33,430 nucleotides of DNA from an uncultured Lentisphaerota bacterium (GTDB lineage: Bacteria > Verrucomicrobiota > Kiritimatiellia > CAIQIC01), in contig CAISWQ010000112.1 of NCBI GenBank assembly GCA_903889245.1, positions 1 through 33,430 on the forward strand, given 5' to 3'. How positions within the stretch are numbered: the stretch's first letter is position 1; each line of letters starts with the position of its first letter. Of this stretch, positions 17,378 to 25,507 are shown piece by piece. A program made the translations under genes and the position numbers. The notes beneath the pieces are model-generated. The model saw only the letters and a program-made list of their open reading frames with translations, was not told where the DNA came from and ran no database searches.

Positions 17378-18640
17378 TCACTTCTGCGGCAACAGACTCG
17401 CTCCCCGCGCCTTTTCCCACGCGATCTGGGCCAGAATCACATCGCGCCGCGCGGCCAGTTCCGCGCGCTGCTGCGTGATCAGGTCGTTCTCGATGATGTC
17501 CCAGTTGTCGAACGAGAGCAGGCCGATGGCGTACTGGTTGCGCGAAATCTCGGCGCGCAGCTCCGCCGCCTGGAGGAACTCGCGCTGCACGCGCAGCTTC
17601 TCGTGCGCATCCTGCCAGTCGGCGAAGGCCTGCTTCAGGTTCAGCAGCGCCTGCTGCCACTGGCTGCGCGCCAGCAGCGCAGAGCGTTTCTCATCGGACT
17701 GCGCCGAGCGCACGTTCATGATGTTCCGGCCGCCGGGGAAGAAGGGGTAGTTCAGGCTCACGCCCACCGACCACGAGTTCTCCTGCGGAAAGAACACGTC
17801 GTCGCTGCGGCTGACGCTGGCGTTGGCGTTGATACTGGGCAGGTACTCGCTCTTCGCCACGCGCACGCCCTCGCGCGCCGCCTTCGCCTGCGCCAGCGCC
17901 TGCCTCACCACCGGCACGGCATCGGCCAGTTGCTCGAAATCCGGCGCGGCCTCCAGCGGCGCATCCTCCAGTTTGCCCTGTACCGCGGGCACCGGCTCCG
18001 GCCGGCCCAGCGCCACGGCCAGCCGCTGCTGCGCCACGGCGAACGCGCGGCCGGCGCTCTGCACCTCGAACTTCGCCTGGCTCAAGATCGCCTGCATGCG
18101 CAGCAGCGAGCCCTTGTGCTCGCGCCCGCCATCGAAGCGCAGCGAGACCAGATCCACGTTGCCGCTGCGCCGCGTGACGATCGCGCCGCTCAAGGTGATC
18201 AGGTCCGCGCCGTAGAGCTGCCGCACGAACGCCACGCGCACGTCATAGCTCAACTGCGCCAGCGCCGTGGCCAGCACCGCGCGCGAGAGCTCGCGCTCGG
18301 CGCTGCGCTGGGCCAGCAGCGCGGTGTCGCGCCCGCCTGTGTAGAGCGATTCCTGCGCCTGCAAGGACGTGACGAAGTTGTTGTCCGTGACGCCGTTGGC
18401 CGAGCCGCCGCTGCGCGAGGCCGAGGCGCTCGCGGAAAGCTGCGGCAGGAACGCGGTGAGCGCGGCCTTGTACTGGAACTCGGAACGCTGCACGGCCTCC
18501 CTCGCCGCCGCCACGTCCGGTTGCTTCCGCACCGCCTCCGCGAGGCAATCGTCCAGCGTCAGCGCCGGCGGCGCGTTCGTCTCCGCCGCGCGGGCCAGGC
18601 CCGCCAGCAACAGAACAGCTATGGAAAATAACCTGTGCAT
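17378..18640 (-). CDS. tolC: TolC-family outer-membrane efflux protein
   Basis: This 420-residue outer-membrane channel protein is the exit duct of the pump with MacA and MacB. The signal peptide is MHRLFSIAVLLLAGLARA (1-18). Two repeats of the OEP fold are visible: LTLDDCLAEAVRKQPDVAAAREAVQRSEFQYKAALTAFLPQLSASASASRS near the start and the matching VRQALAQAKAAREGVRVAKSEYLPSINANASVSRSDD in the second half, each with long helices and a beta part. The C-terminal helix has FDNWDIIENDLITQQRAEL. ATG 18640 has GGAG only about 2 nt upstream, so initiation may be weak; no better start is seen. It is first in the efflux operon and divergent from opgG across 118 bp. Confidence 0.9.
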   Translation of the reverse strand: MHRLFSIAVLLLAGLARAAETNAPPALTLDDCLAEAVRKQPDVAAAREAVQRSEFQYKAALTAFLPQLSASASASRSGGSANGVTDNNFVTSLQAQESLYTGGRDTALLAQRSAERELSRAVLATALAQLSYDVRVAFVRQLYGADLITLSGAIVTRRSGNVDLVSLRFDGGREHKGSLLRMQAILSQAKFEVQSAGRAFAVAQQRLAVALGRPEPVPAVQGKLEDAPLEAAPDFEQLADAVPVVRQALAQAKAAREGVRVAKSEYLPSINANASVSRSDDVFFPQENSWSVGVSLNYPFFPGGRNIMNVRSAQSDEKRSALLARSQWQQALLNLKQAFADWQDAHEKLRVQREFLQAAELRAEISRNQYAIGLLSFDNWDIIENDLITQQRAELAARRDVILAQIAWEKARGASLLPQK

Positions 18641-18758
18641 GGCTCCACAACACACAAAAGCCGGCGCAGCTTGCCGACCGCGCCATCGCCCGTCAACAAC
18701 GGAATGCGGCGGCGCGAAATTGTGCGCCGGGCCGTTTTTTGCTACCCTGCCGCCGGAG

Positions 18759-20282
18759 ATGAAAGCGAACACACAAAGCCGGGCGCTGGCAGGCGGTTTG
18801 GTCGCTGTGCTGCTGGCCGGCCTGACCGCGGCCCGCGGCGCGGGTATGGACTTCGAGCAGGTCAAGGCCAAGGCCCGCGAACTCGCCGCGCGCCCGATGC
18901 GCGAGGACCGCCTCGACCTCGCCGAGAAGCTCAAGACCATCACCTATGACCAGATGCGCGACATCCGCTTCGATCCCAAGCACGCGGTCTGGCGGCGCGA
19001 GCGCCTGCCCTTCCAACTCCAATTCTTCCACGCCGGCGGCCCGCAGCAGTCGCAGGTGGATATCAACCTCGTGGATGGCGATCTCGTCACCGAGCTGCCG
19101 TTCAGCACCGACTTCTTCAGCTACGGCGCGAACAAGTTCAACTGGTTCGACCTGCGCGGCCTGAAGTTCTCCGGCTTCCGCATCCATTATCCGCTCAACC
19201 GCCCCGACGTGCTCGATGAACTCGCCGTCTTCCAGGGCGCCACCTATTTCCGCGCCCTCGCGCCCGGCCTGATCTACGGCCTCTCCGCCCGCGCCCTCGC
19301 CATCAACTGCGGCGGCCCCGGCGCCGAGGAATTCCCGCGCTTCCGCACCTTCTGGATTCACCGCCCCGACAAGGAAGGGAAGAAGGTGCTCATCCTCGGC
19401 GTGTTCGAGGGACCGAGCGTCAGCGGCGCGGCTTCGTTCACGGTCAACCCCGGCGCGCCGGGCGCCCCGACGCTCGTGGATGCGCGCGTCGCGGTCTTCG
19501 CCCGCGCCGATCTGCCGCGCTACGGCATCGCCCCGCTGACCAGCATGTTCTGGTACGGCAAAAACACCGCGCGCAAGTTCAACGACTTCCGCCCCGAAGT
19601 CCACGACTCCGATGGCCTCCTCCTCCAGACCAGCCTGGACCATTGGCTCTGGCGTCCGCTGGAAAACGACGGCCGCCTGCGCATATGCACGTTCGGCGAC
19701 TTCCGGCCCAAGGGCTTCGGCCTGCTCCAGCGCGACCGCAGCTTCGACGCCTACGAAGATCTCGAAGCGCAATATCAGCGCCGCCCCTCGACATGGGTTC
19801 GGCCCACGAGTGATTGGGGCAAGGGCGCGGTCAAGCTCGTCGAGATCGAGACCGAGAACGAATACATGGACAACATCGTCGCCTTCTGGGAACCCGAGGG
19901 CGGGCTGAAGGCCGGTGGCACCGCCGAATTCGCCTATCAACTTGCGTGGTTCGGCGATGATCCCAATCTCCCGCCGCTCGGCCGCTGTGTGGCCACGCGC
20001 ACCGGCTGGGCCGGCCAGCCCCGCGCCAAGAAATTCGTCCTCGACTTCGCGTGGCCTGCACTCGCCCGCGACGCCGGGAGCACCAAGGCCGAGCCGGTCA
20101 TCACACCCAGCCGCGGTAAAATCAGCGGCGTCTCCTCGGAGTTCAATCCCCATCACAAAACCTGGCGGCTCGCCTTCGACGTGACGGCCGAGGACAAGGC
20201 CGACGCCGTCGGCGTCCACGCCCACCTGAAGGTTGCGGGCCAACCGCAAACGGAAACATGGACCTATCTCTGGAGGCCATAA
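18759..20282 (+). CDS. opgG: Periplasmic glucan biosynthesis protein OpgG (MdoG)
   Basis: This 507-residue protein (E. coli OpgG is 511) carries a signal peptide at about 1-28 (ALAGGLVAVLLAGLTAARGA). OpgG acts in the periplasm in making osmoregulated periplasmic glucans, shaping the beta-glucan backbone. Family blocks are FEQVKAKARELAARP, YDQMRDIRF, FFHAGGPQQSQVDINLV, FSGFRIHYPLNRPDVLDELAVFQGATYFRALA, GLIYGLSARALAI, PLTSMFWYGKN, FRPEVHDSDGL, and ENEYMDNIVAFWEP. The start is set by the signal peptide; GGAG abuts the ATG. It overlaps the next gene by 25 nt. The usual partner opgH (glucosyltransferase) is not in the window. Confidence 0.95.
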   Translation: MKANTQSRALAGGLVAVLLAGLTAARGAGMDFEQVKAKARELAARPMREDRLDLAEKLKTITYDQMRDIRFDPKHAVWRRERLPFQLQFFHAGGPQQSQVDINLVDGDLVTELPFSTDFFSYGANKFNWFDLRGLKFSGFRIHYPLNRPDVLDELAVFQGATYFRALAPGLIYGLSARALAINCGGPGAEEFPRFRTFWIHRPDKEGKKVLILGVFEGPSVSGAASFTVNPGAPGAPTLVDARVAVFARADLPRYGIAPLTSMFWYGKNTARKFNDFRPEVHDSDGLLLQTSLDHWLWRPLENDGRLRICTFGDFRPKGFGLLQRDRSFDAYEDLEAQYQRRPSTWVRPTSDWGKGAVKLVEIETENEYMDNIVAFWEPEGGLKAGGTAEFAYQLAWFGDDPNLPPLGRCVATRTGWAGQPRAKKFVLDFAWPALARDAGSTKAEPVITPSRGKISGVSSEFNPHHKTWRLAFDVTAEDKADAVGVHAHLKVAGQPQTETWTYLWRP

Positions 20283-20992
20283 AGCTCCCCGCGTGGGACC
20301 CCGCCTCCGCCACCGAATGGGACGAGGCGTTCGAGAAAGTGGAGAACTACCTCCGCGCCTGCCGCGTCGCCAGCCGCCTCCATCGCGCGCGCCTGACAGC
20401 CTTGATTCTGCAACGGGCGATTGAGCGACGCAGCCGCAGCCCAGCCCAACCAGAGGTCAGAGGACAGAGATCAGAGGTCAGCAGTCAACCGTCAGTGGTC
20501 AGTGGTCAGTGGTCAGTGGCCGCGTCTGAAAATTCCACCACCACAAATCATAAATCGGAAATCATAAATCATAAATCTGCGGCGGCGTCCCCCCCGCTCT
20601 CTTCCCTCGCCATCGAGGAGGCGCGCGAACTCGTCGCCCACTGGCTGGCGAACCTGCTGCCCGCGCGCGCCGAGAACCGCCCCTTTACGCTTGCCGAAGG
20701 TTTCCTCGCGCTCTATCTCTGCGACGCCCCGATGCGTTGGCCCGGCGCGTTCCTCAACCCCCAGCAGGCGCCGCCCGACTTCGCCGACACCCTGCGCTCG
20801 CGCATCGTCAAGACCGGCCCCGAACTCGAAGTCAGCAGCATGGTCCCGCGCCAGATTGATCTCGGCCTGCTTCCCGACCTCGCCGAATCCGCCTTCGACA
20901 AACTCGACCGCGTCCCGCTGCTCAAGACCCTGTTCGTCTGGGCGCTCTTCATCGCCGGCCTCGTCTTCCTCTTCTGGTACACGCGCCACTGA
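20258..20992 (+). CDS. Unknown tail-anchored protein coupled to opgG
   Basis: This 244-residue protein is not recognised. Residues 1-55 are helical and charged (WDEAFEKVENYLRACRVASRLHRARLTALILQRAIERR). About 62-112 is encoded by short tandem repeats including the 87-bp dispersed repeat. A conserved-looking helical part follows (about 115-220), with IEEARELVAHWLANLLPA and a run ending DLGLLPDLAESAFDKLDRVPLLKTLF. The C-terminus is one membrane span (FVWALFIAGLVFLFWYTRH) close to the end, as in tail-anchored proteins. It starts inside opgG, so it is probably co-translated and linked to periplasmic glucan synthesis. It could be an N-terminal or regulatory piece that elsewhere accompanies OpgH; that is speculation. 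Confidence 0.8.
   Translation: MDLSLEAIKLPAWDPASATEWDEAFEKVENYLRACRVASRLHRARLTALILQRAIERRSRSPAQPEVRGQRSEVSSQPSVVSGQWSVAASENSTTTNHKSEIINHKSAAASPPLSSLAIEEARELVAHWLANLLPARAENRPFTLAEGFLALYLCDAPMRWPGAFLNPQQAPPDFADTLRSRIVKTGPELEVSSMVPRQIDLGLLPDLAESAFDKLDRVPLLKTLFVWALFIAGLVFLFWYTRH
20491..20577 (+). repeat. 87-bp dispersed repeat inside the opgG-linked gene
   Basis: This copy matches the one in macB at 80 of 87 positions and is translated in the same frame (SVVSGQWSVAASE, then NSTTTNHKSEIINHKS). Additional degenerate GTCAG-type units lie just upstream (20452-20490), so the whole repetitive tract is about 130 bp. Confidence 0.9.
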
Positions 20993-21000
20993 CGCCCCGC

Positions 21001-21050
21001 TTTTTCCAAACCTTGGAAAAAGGCCCTGCCTCCGTTCCAATCCCTGAAAA
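21001..21050. repeat. Phased palindrome cluster E (2 units)
   Basis: A strong palindrome, TTTTTCCAAACCTTGGAAAAA, is centred at 21011. A degenerate one is centred at 21042, 31 bp away. The cluster lies just after the stop of the opgG-linked gene and could also act as a transcript end. The 46-bp conserved element begins at 21066. Confidence 0.75.
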
Positions 21051-21065
21051 GCAAGCGGACGACTG

Positions 21066-21111
21066 CCTCGGGAAAAACCCTGATGCACGTCACGGGCGGG
21101 CGCCGATGGCG
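21066..21111 (+). promoter_or_regulatory. Conserved 46-bp element upstream of giant protein 1
   Basis: This stretch matches 25387-25432 at 37 of 46 positions without gaps. The core CCCTGATKCACRTCACGGG is partly two-fold symmetric (TGAT-N4-RTCA inside CCC...GGG). It lies 120 bp before the start codon and about 25 bp after cluster E. It could be an operator, an upstream promoter element or a structured leader. Confidence 0.6.
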
Positions 21112-21230
21112 CGTGGAAGTCCGTCTGTTTATACATGCGCCCGACGGCACTTTTTCGGTTGCGAAACAAGGCTCGCAAACGTAGAGTCCGCCCGCTTCAT
21201 TGGCAGTCTGACAGGAAAGGGCGTGTGTGT

Positions 21231-24200
21231 ATGAAAAAGTTGACGACAGGCGCATCTCTAATAAAGACCGGTGTGTTTATTATGCTGTGGGCTGGCGTTG
21301 CCCACGCGCAAACCACAAATTTCTTCTGGACCAACCTGGCGACCAGCGCGGAGTCGTGGAGTGGCGCGAACTGGACCAACGCGGCGGTCACGCCCGCGGT
21401 TCCCGTCAGCGGCGGCGCGCCGAGCTACATCCTCACCTTCGCGGCGAATCCCGGTGCTTACACGGCCAATAATGACCTGGGCACTTTCACGGTCAACCAA
21501 CTGCTGGTCACGACAGGCACGGTGACGTTGGGCGGCAGCGCCTTGAGCTTCACGAACAACGGGGCACTGTATGCGGCCATCACCAACACCAGCGGCCAAA
21601 TCCTCACCCTCAACAACAACCTCCATCTGGGGGTGGCGACAACCGTCGCGGCGCCCTCCACCAACACGATCGTGTTGAACGGCATCATCAGCGGCAGTGT
21701 CAACCTGACCAACACCGGAGCGGGCACGATCATCTTGACGGGCAACAACACGTATACCGGCACCACCGTCGTCCGCGCGACGGGCAGCGCGCAGGCGGGC
21801 GTGGGTGTGGGGCGCGGCCTGATCTTGAGCAATACGACCGGCAGCGTGGCGATCAACGGCAACATTGATCTCGGCGGCGGCGGCGGTTCGCAGTATTACC
21901 TGCGACTGGGCGCGAGCGAACAGATCGTGGACACAGCCATCATCACCTTCAACACCAGCGGCAACCACGGCCGCTTTATGCTGCTGGGCCAGACGGAAAC
22001 CATAGCCGGCCTGCAGACAACCAGCACCCGCGGCGTCGTCGAGAATACAGATCAATATGACACGGCGAACAACTATGGGCCGGCAACGCTGATCCTCAAC
22101 CCTGCGTTGGGCGCCAGCTATTCCTTCAATGGCTACTTGCGGAGCGCTTACACCATCGGGGCCAGCAACACGCTGGCTCTCATTAAAAACGGCGATGGCA
22201 CCCAGACCTTTTCCGGCGCCACTGTCGGCACCATCAATAGCGCCACCGTCAACGCCGGCGTGCTGGCGCTGAACAACACGACCTCGTGGGGTTGCCCGGT
22301 CACCATCAATGGCGGCCAGTTGCAACTCTATACGGCCACCTCCCTGAACTACAAGTCGGTGACCAACAATGTTGCCGATGGCTTGGCGTTCTTCACCACC
22401 AACGCCTTCTCGATCGGTGGCTTGAGCGGTACTGGTGGCCTCACCCTGACCAACAACACTGGCGCGGCCATCACGCTGACACTCGGCGGCGGCGGCGCCA
22501 ACGGTGATTTCTCTGGCAACATCAGCGGGGCGGGGTCACTCATTAAAGCCGGCGCTGGTTTGCAGGTGCTCTCCGGCAACAACACCTATGTTGGCACCAC
22601 GACCGTCAGTTCTGGAGCGTTGGAAGCCGCTACCACCAGCGCCCTGCCCGGCTACAACACGCCGGGCGTAATCAGCGTCAGCACCGCCAGTGTGCTGGCC
22701 GTGCGGGCCTCGCAATGGTCACAGACCGACATGAATACCCTCCTCGCCAACGCCACATGGAATCCCGGCAGTTTCTTCGGGTTGAGTGTGGCCAGCGGTT
22801 CCTATACCTATGGCGATCCATTCAGCGGCACCTTGGGCCTGGCCAAGGTGGGCGGCGGCACCTTGGAACTGACGGCGACGAACACCTATGCCGGCGGCAC
22901 CATGCTCTCTGGAGGCATACTTTCGGTGGGTAGTTATTCCAACCTACCGGCGGGGCCGTTGACTTTCAACAACGGCGGTATGCTCAAAATCACGGGCACG
23001 GAAATAACCGACCTGAACAGCTACACCATCTCCAGCAATTTCAACGGCGGCTTTGAAGTGAGCGGAGCGTTGACTGTGACCAATGATCTGACTGGCAGCG
23101 GTGGCCTGGTCAAGCAGGGCGCCGGCACGCTGTTGCTCACCGGCCTCAACACCTACACCGGCGGTACCACCAATCAGGCGGGCTTGCTGCGGGCCGGCAG
23201 CGCGACCGCGCTGGGCGATGGCGCAGCCTTGGTACTCAATGCTGGCGTGGTGGACTTGGGTGGCAACACCATCGCGGTCGGCAACCTCTCCGGTGCGGCC
23301 GGCACCAGCATCACAAACAACGGCGGACTGTCGGTTACACAGAGCGTGAATGGCATCTTCGCCGGCAGCATCACCGGCAGTGGCGGCCTCACCAAAATTG
23401 GTGCCGGCATCCTGACCCTGACCGGGCCCAATACCTACACGGGATTGACCACGGTCAATTCCGGCTCTGGCGCGCTGATCTTGAGCAACACCACGGGGGT
23501 AGCCGTGCAAGGCCCTGTTCAAGTGGGCCATCTGACCAACAATACCTTCCTTGCCTTGGGCGCCGATGAGCAGATTGCCGATACGGCGGCCGTCTCTTTT
23601 GTCGCGGCAAACGCACAATATGGACGTTTCCAACTACATGGCCACACGGAGACGATCGGCGGCCTCTCTGACCCCACAGGGTCCAACGGCATTATCGAGA
23701 ATACGGATAACACCGGAGCCTTCGGCGATTATGGCACCAATTACGGCCCGGCCACGTTGATTCTTGATGTGGCCGCTGGCACGAACTTTGTCTTCAAGGG
23801 TTATATGCGCAGTCGCGGCTCCGCGGTCGGCCCCAGCAACACCCTTAGTCTGGTCAAGACCGGCTTGGGTTCCCAGACACTCGGCGGCGCCAATATCAGC
23901 GCCAGCGGCAACAACGCCCTGACCGCCATGACCGTGCAGCAGGGTACCTTGATCCTGACCAATACCACCATCAACAATCCGATCACTATCACCGGCGGCC
24001 AACTGCTGCTGCAGACCGGCGGCGCGATGAACAACAATAACATCACCAACAACGCCGCCAACGGCCTGGCCTTCGAGGCGACCAATACGTTCAGCATTGG
24101 CGCCCTGACGGGCAACGGCAGCGTTACGCTCACCAACGGGAGTGGAACGGCTGTTGCGCTCAAACTAGGTGGCAATAATGCCTCCGGCACCTTCTCCGGC

Positions 24201-25268
24201 ACCTTCTCCGGCTCTGGCTCCCTGACCAAGAACGGCACCGGGAGCCAGTTCCTGTCCGGGACCAGCAGCTACACCGGTGATACCACCAACAACGCCGGTA
24301 CGTTGCTGATGGGCAACAATAACGTGTTCGGCAGCGGCACGTTTGTCCAGAGTGGCGGCACGCTCGCCTCCGATGGCGCAACCACCCGCCTCATCTCCAA
24401 CGCCGTGACCGTGGCCCAGAGTTCCATCTTCGGCCAGTCCAGCGGGGGCACGGGCAGCCTCATCCTCAACGGCCCGGTGTATAACGGCACCGCCGCCAAG
24501 ACGTGGACCATCAACAACCCGACCACCGTCGTCAATGGCGTTATCAGTGGCTCTGGCGCCTTGACCAAATCCGGCCCCGGCCTGCTACAGTTGTCGGCCA
24601 TCAACACCTTCACCGCCAACCTCACCAATAGCGCGGGCAGCCTGGTGATCAACGGCAGCGTGGGCGGGCTGGTGACGACGCTGGCGGGCGCCACGCTGGG
24701 CGGCACGGGCGCCATCGGCACCGCCGTGCTGAACCCCGGCTCGCTCTTGAGCCCCGGCAACAGCCCGGGCACGCTCTCGGTCACCAACCTGACCCTGAAC
24801 AACAACACCAACCTCTTTGAATTGGTCACCGCCGCCGCTTATGACCAGGTACAGGTGGCCGCCTCTGGCTCTTTGAGCCTGACCAACAGCCCCTTCCTGC
24901 GCCTGACGCTGACGAACTTCACCGCCAGCGCCGGTGACAAGTTCCTGTTGTTCGACAACCAGTTTGCCACCACCCCCTTCGATCTGGCGGCCGACGGTAA
25001 CCTCCGCCTGTTGGATGAATTCTATGGCTTGGGCAATCCGCAGGAATTGACCAACAGCATGGTGTTTTCCGCGCTGGGCGGCGGCGTGGGCACGACCACC
25101 TTCCAGATTTTCTACGACGCCAATGGCCTCATCGCCGACCACAGCGGCAACGACATTCTCCTGACCGTGATCCCGGAGCCGGCCTCCTTCAACCTGCTCG
25201 TCATGCTCGGCGCGGCCTACTGGCTGCGCCGCCGCCTGCACAACCGCGGCCGGCGCTGGAACATCTAG
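21231..25268 (+). CDS. Giant secreted beta-strand-repeat protein with PEP-CTERM-like tail
   Basis: This 1345-residue exported protein has a signal peptide at about 1-29 (TGVFIMLWAGVAHAQ). Its body is made of autotransporter-associated beta-strand repeats (GAGTLLLTGLNTYTGGTTNQAG type), expected to form a long right-handed beta-helix. A segment of about 270 residues is present twice (about 201-463 and 753-1026), marked by LGAxEQIxDTA, GRFxLxGxTETIxGL and NYGPATLIL. A C-terminal cap (LGGTGAIGTAVLNPGSLLSPGNSPGTL) is followed by about 160 residues and the sorting-type tail: PEP at 1315-1317, a hydrophobic stretch LLVMLGAAYWL, then RRRLHNRGRR. The tail suggests exosortase-type processing at the membrane. 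AGGAAAGG precedes the ATG. A strong terminator follows. Surface or matrix function is inferred. Confidence 0.9.
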   Translation: MKKLTTGASLIKTGVFIMLWAGVAHAQTTNFFWTNLATSAESWSGANWTNAAVTPAVPVSGGAPSYILTFAANPGAYTANNDLGTFTVNQLLVTTGTVTLGGSALSFTNNGALYAAITNTSGQILTLNNNLHLGVATTVAAPSTNTIVLNGIISGSVNLTNTGAGTIILTGNNTYTGTTVVRATGSAQAGVGVGRGLILSNTTGSVAINGNIDLGGGGGSQYYLRLGASEQIVDTAIITFNTSGNHGRFMLLGQTETIAGLQTTSTRGVVENTDQYDTANNYGPATLILNPALGASYSFNGYLRSAYTIGASNTLALIKNGDGTQTFSGATVGTINSATVNAGVLALNNTTSWGCPVTINGGQLQLYTATSLNYKSVTNNVADGLAFFTTNAFSIGGLSGTGGLTLTNNTGAAITLTLGGGGANGDFSGNISGAGSLIKAGAGLQVLSGNNTYVGTTTVSSGALEAATTSALPGYNTPGVISVSTASVLAVRASQWSQTDMNTLLANATWNPGSFFGLSVASGSYTYGDPFSGTLGLAKVGGGTLELTATNTYAGGTMLSGGILSVGSYSNLPAGPLTFNNGGMLKITGTEITDLNSYTISSNFNGGFEVSGALTVTNDLTGSGGLVKQGAGTLLLTGLNTYTGGTTNQAGLLRAGSATALGDGAALVLNAGVVDLGGNTIAVGNLSGAAGTSITNNGGLSVTQSVNGIFAGSITGSGGLTKIGAGILTLTGPNTYTGLTTVNSGSGALILSNTTGVAVQGPVQVGHLTNNTFLALGADEQIADTAAVSFVAANAQYGRFQLHGHTETIGGLSDPTGSNGIIENTDNTGAFGDYGTNYGPATLILDVAAGTNFVFKGYMRSRGSAVGPSNTLSLVKTGLGSQTLGGANISASGNNALTAMTVQQGTLILTNTTINNPITITGGQLLLQTGGAMNNNNITNNAANGLAFEATNTFSIGALTGNGSVTLTNGSGTAVALKLGGNNASGTFSGTFSGSGSLTKNGTGSQFLSGTSSYTGDTTNNAGTLLMGNNNVFGSGTFVQSGGTLASDGATTRLISNAVTVAQSSIFGQSSGGTGSLILNGPVYNGTAAKTWTINNPTTVVNGVISGSGALTKSGPGLLQLSAINTFTANLTNSAGSLVINGSVGGLVTTLAGATLGGTGAIGTAVLNPGSLLSPGNSPGTLSVTNLTLNNNTNLFELVTAAAYDQVQVAASGSLSLTNSPFLRLTLTNFTASAGDKFLLFDNQFATTPFDLAADGNLRLLDEFYGLGNPQELTNSMVFSALGGGVGTTTFQIFYDANGLIADHSGNDILLTVIPEPASFNLLVMLGAAYWLRRRLHNRGRRWNI

Positions 25269-25286
25269 CTGCCCCGCTACGCAGGC

Positions 25287-25330
25287 GCGGGCGGATTTTC
25301 CAACCCCTGGAAAATCCGCCCGCTGTTTTT
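25287..25330 (+). terminator. Strong intrinsic terminator built on a palindrome
   Basis: A perfect 16-bp stem (25287-25302 with 25308-25323) closes on the 5-nt loop ACCCC and is followed by TGTTTTT. Its upper part is the first palindrome of cluster F, so this repeat unit doubles as a terminator for giant protein 1. It starts 18 bp after the stop codon. Confidence 0.85.
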
Positions 25331-25373
25331 CCCAGGCTTGGAAAATGGGCGGTCCGCTTTTCCAAACCTGGGA
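25296..25373. repeat. Phased palindrome cluster F (3 units)
   Basis: The three centres are at 25305, 25336 and 25367, each 31 bp apart. Cores are CCAACCCCTGG, CCCAGGCTTGG and CCAAACCTGGG, more degenerate than in other clusters. The conserved 46-bp element begins 14 bp further on. Confidence 0.8.
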
Positions 25374-25386
25374 TCAAACCGTCCCA

Positions 25387-25432
25387 CCTCAGGAAAATCC
25401 CTGATTCACATCACGGGCCTTTGCTGATGGCG
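25387..25432 (+). promoter_or_regulatory. Conserved 46-bp element upstream of giant protein 2
   Basis: This is the partner of the element at 21066-21111 (37 of 46 identical). Its core is CCCTGATTCACATCACGGG, here with a perfect TGAT-N4-ATCA inverted repeat. It lies 76 bp before the GTG start and 20 bp after the last palindrome centre of cluster F, as in the first gene. Confidence 0.6.
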
Positions 25433-25507
25433 GGGTTGCCATAGCATGCCTAGACTACCCCCAGTTCTTTCCTGTCCTACAGGCGCTGAAACAAGGTAAG
25501 GTGTAAT

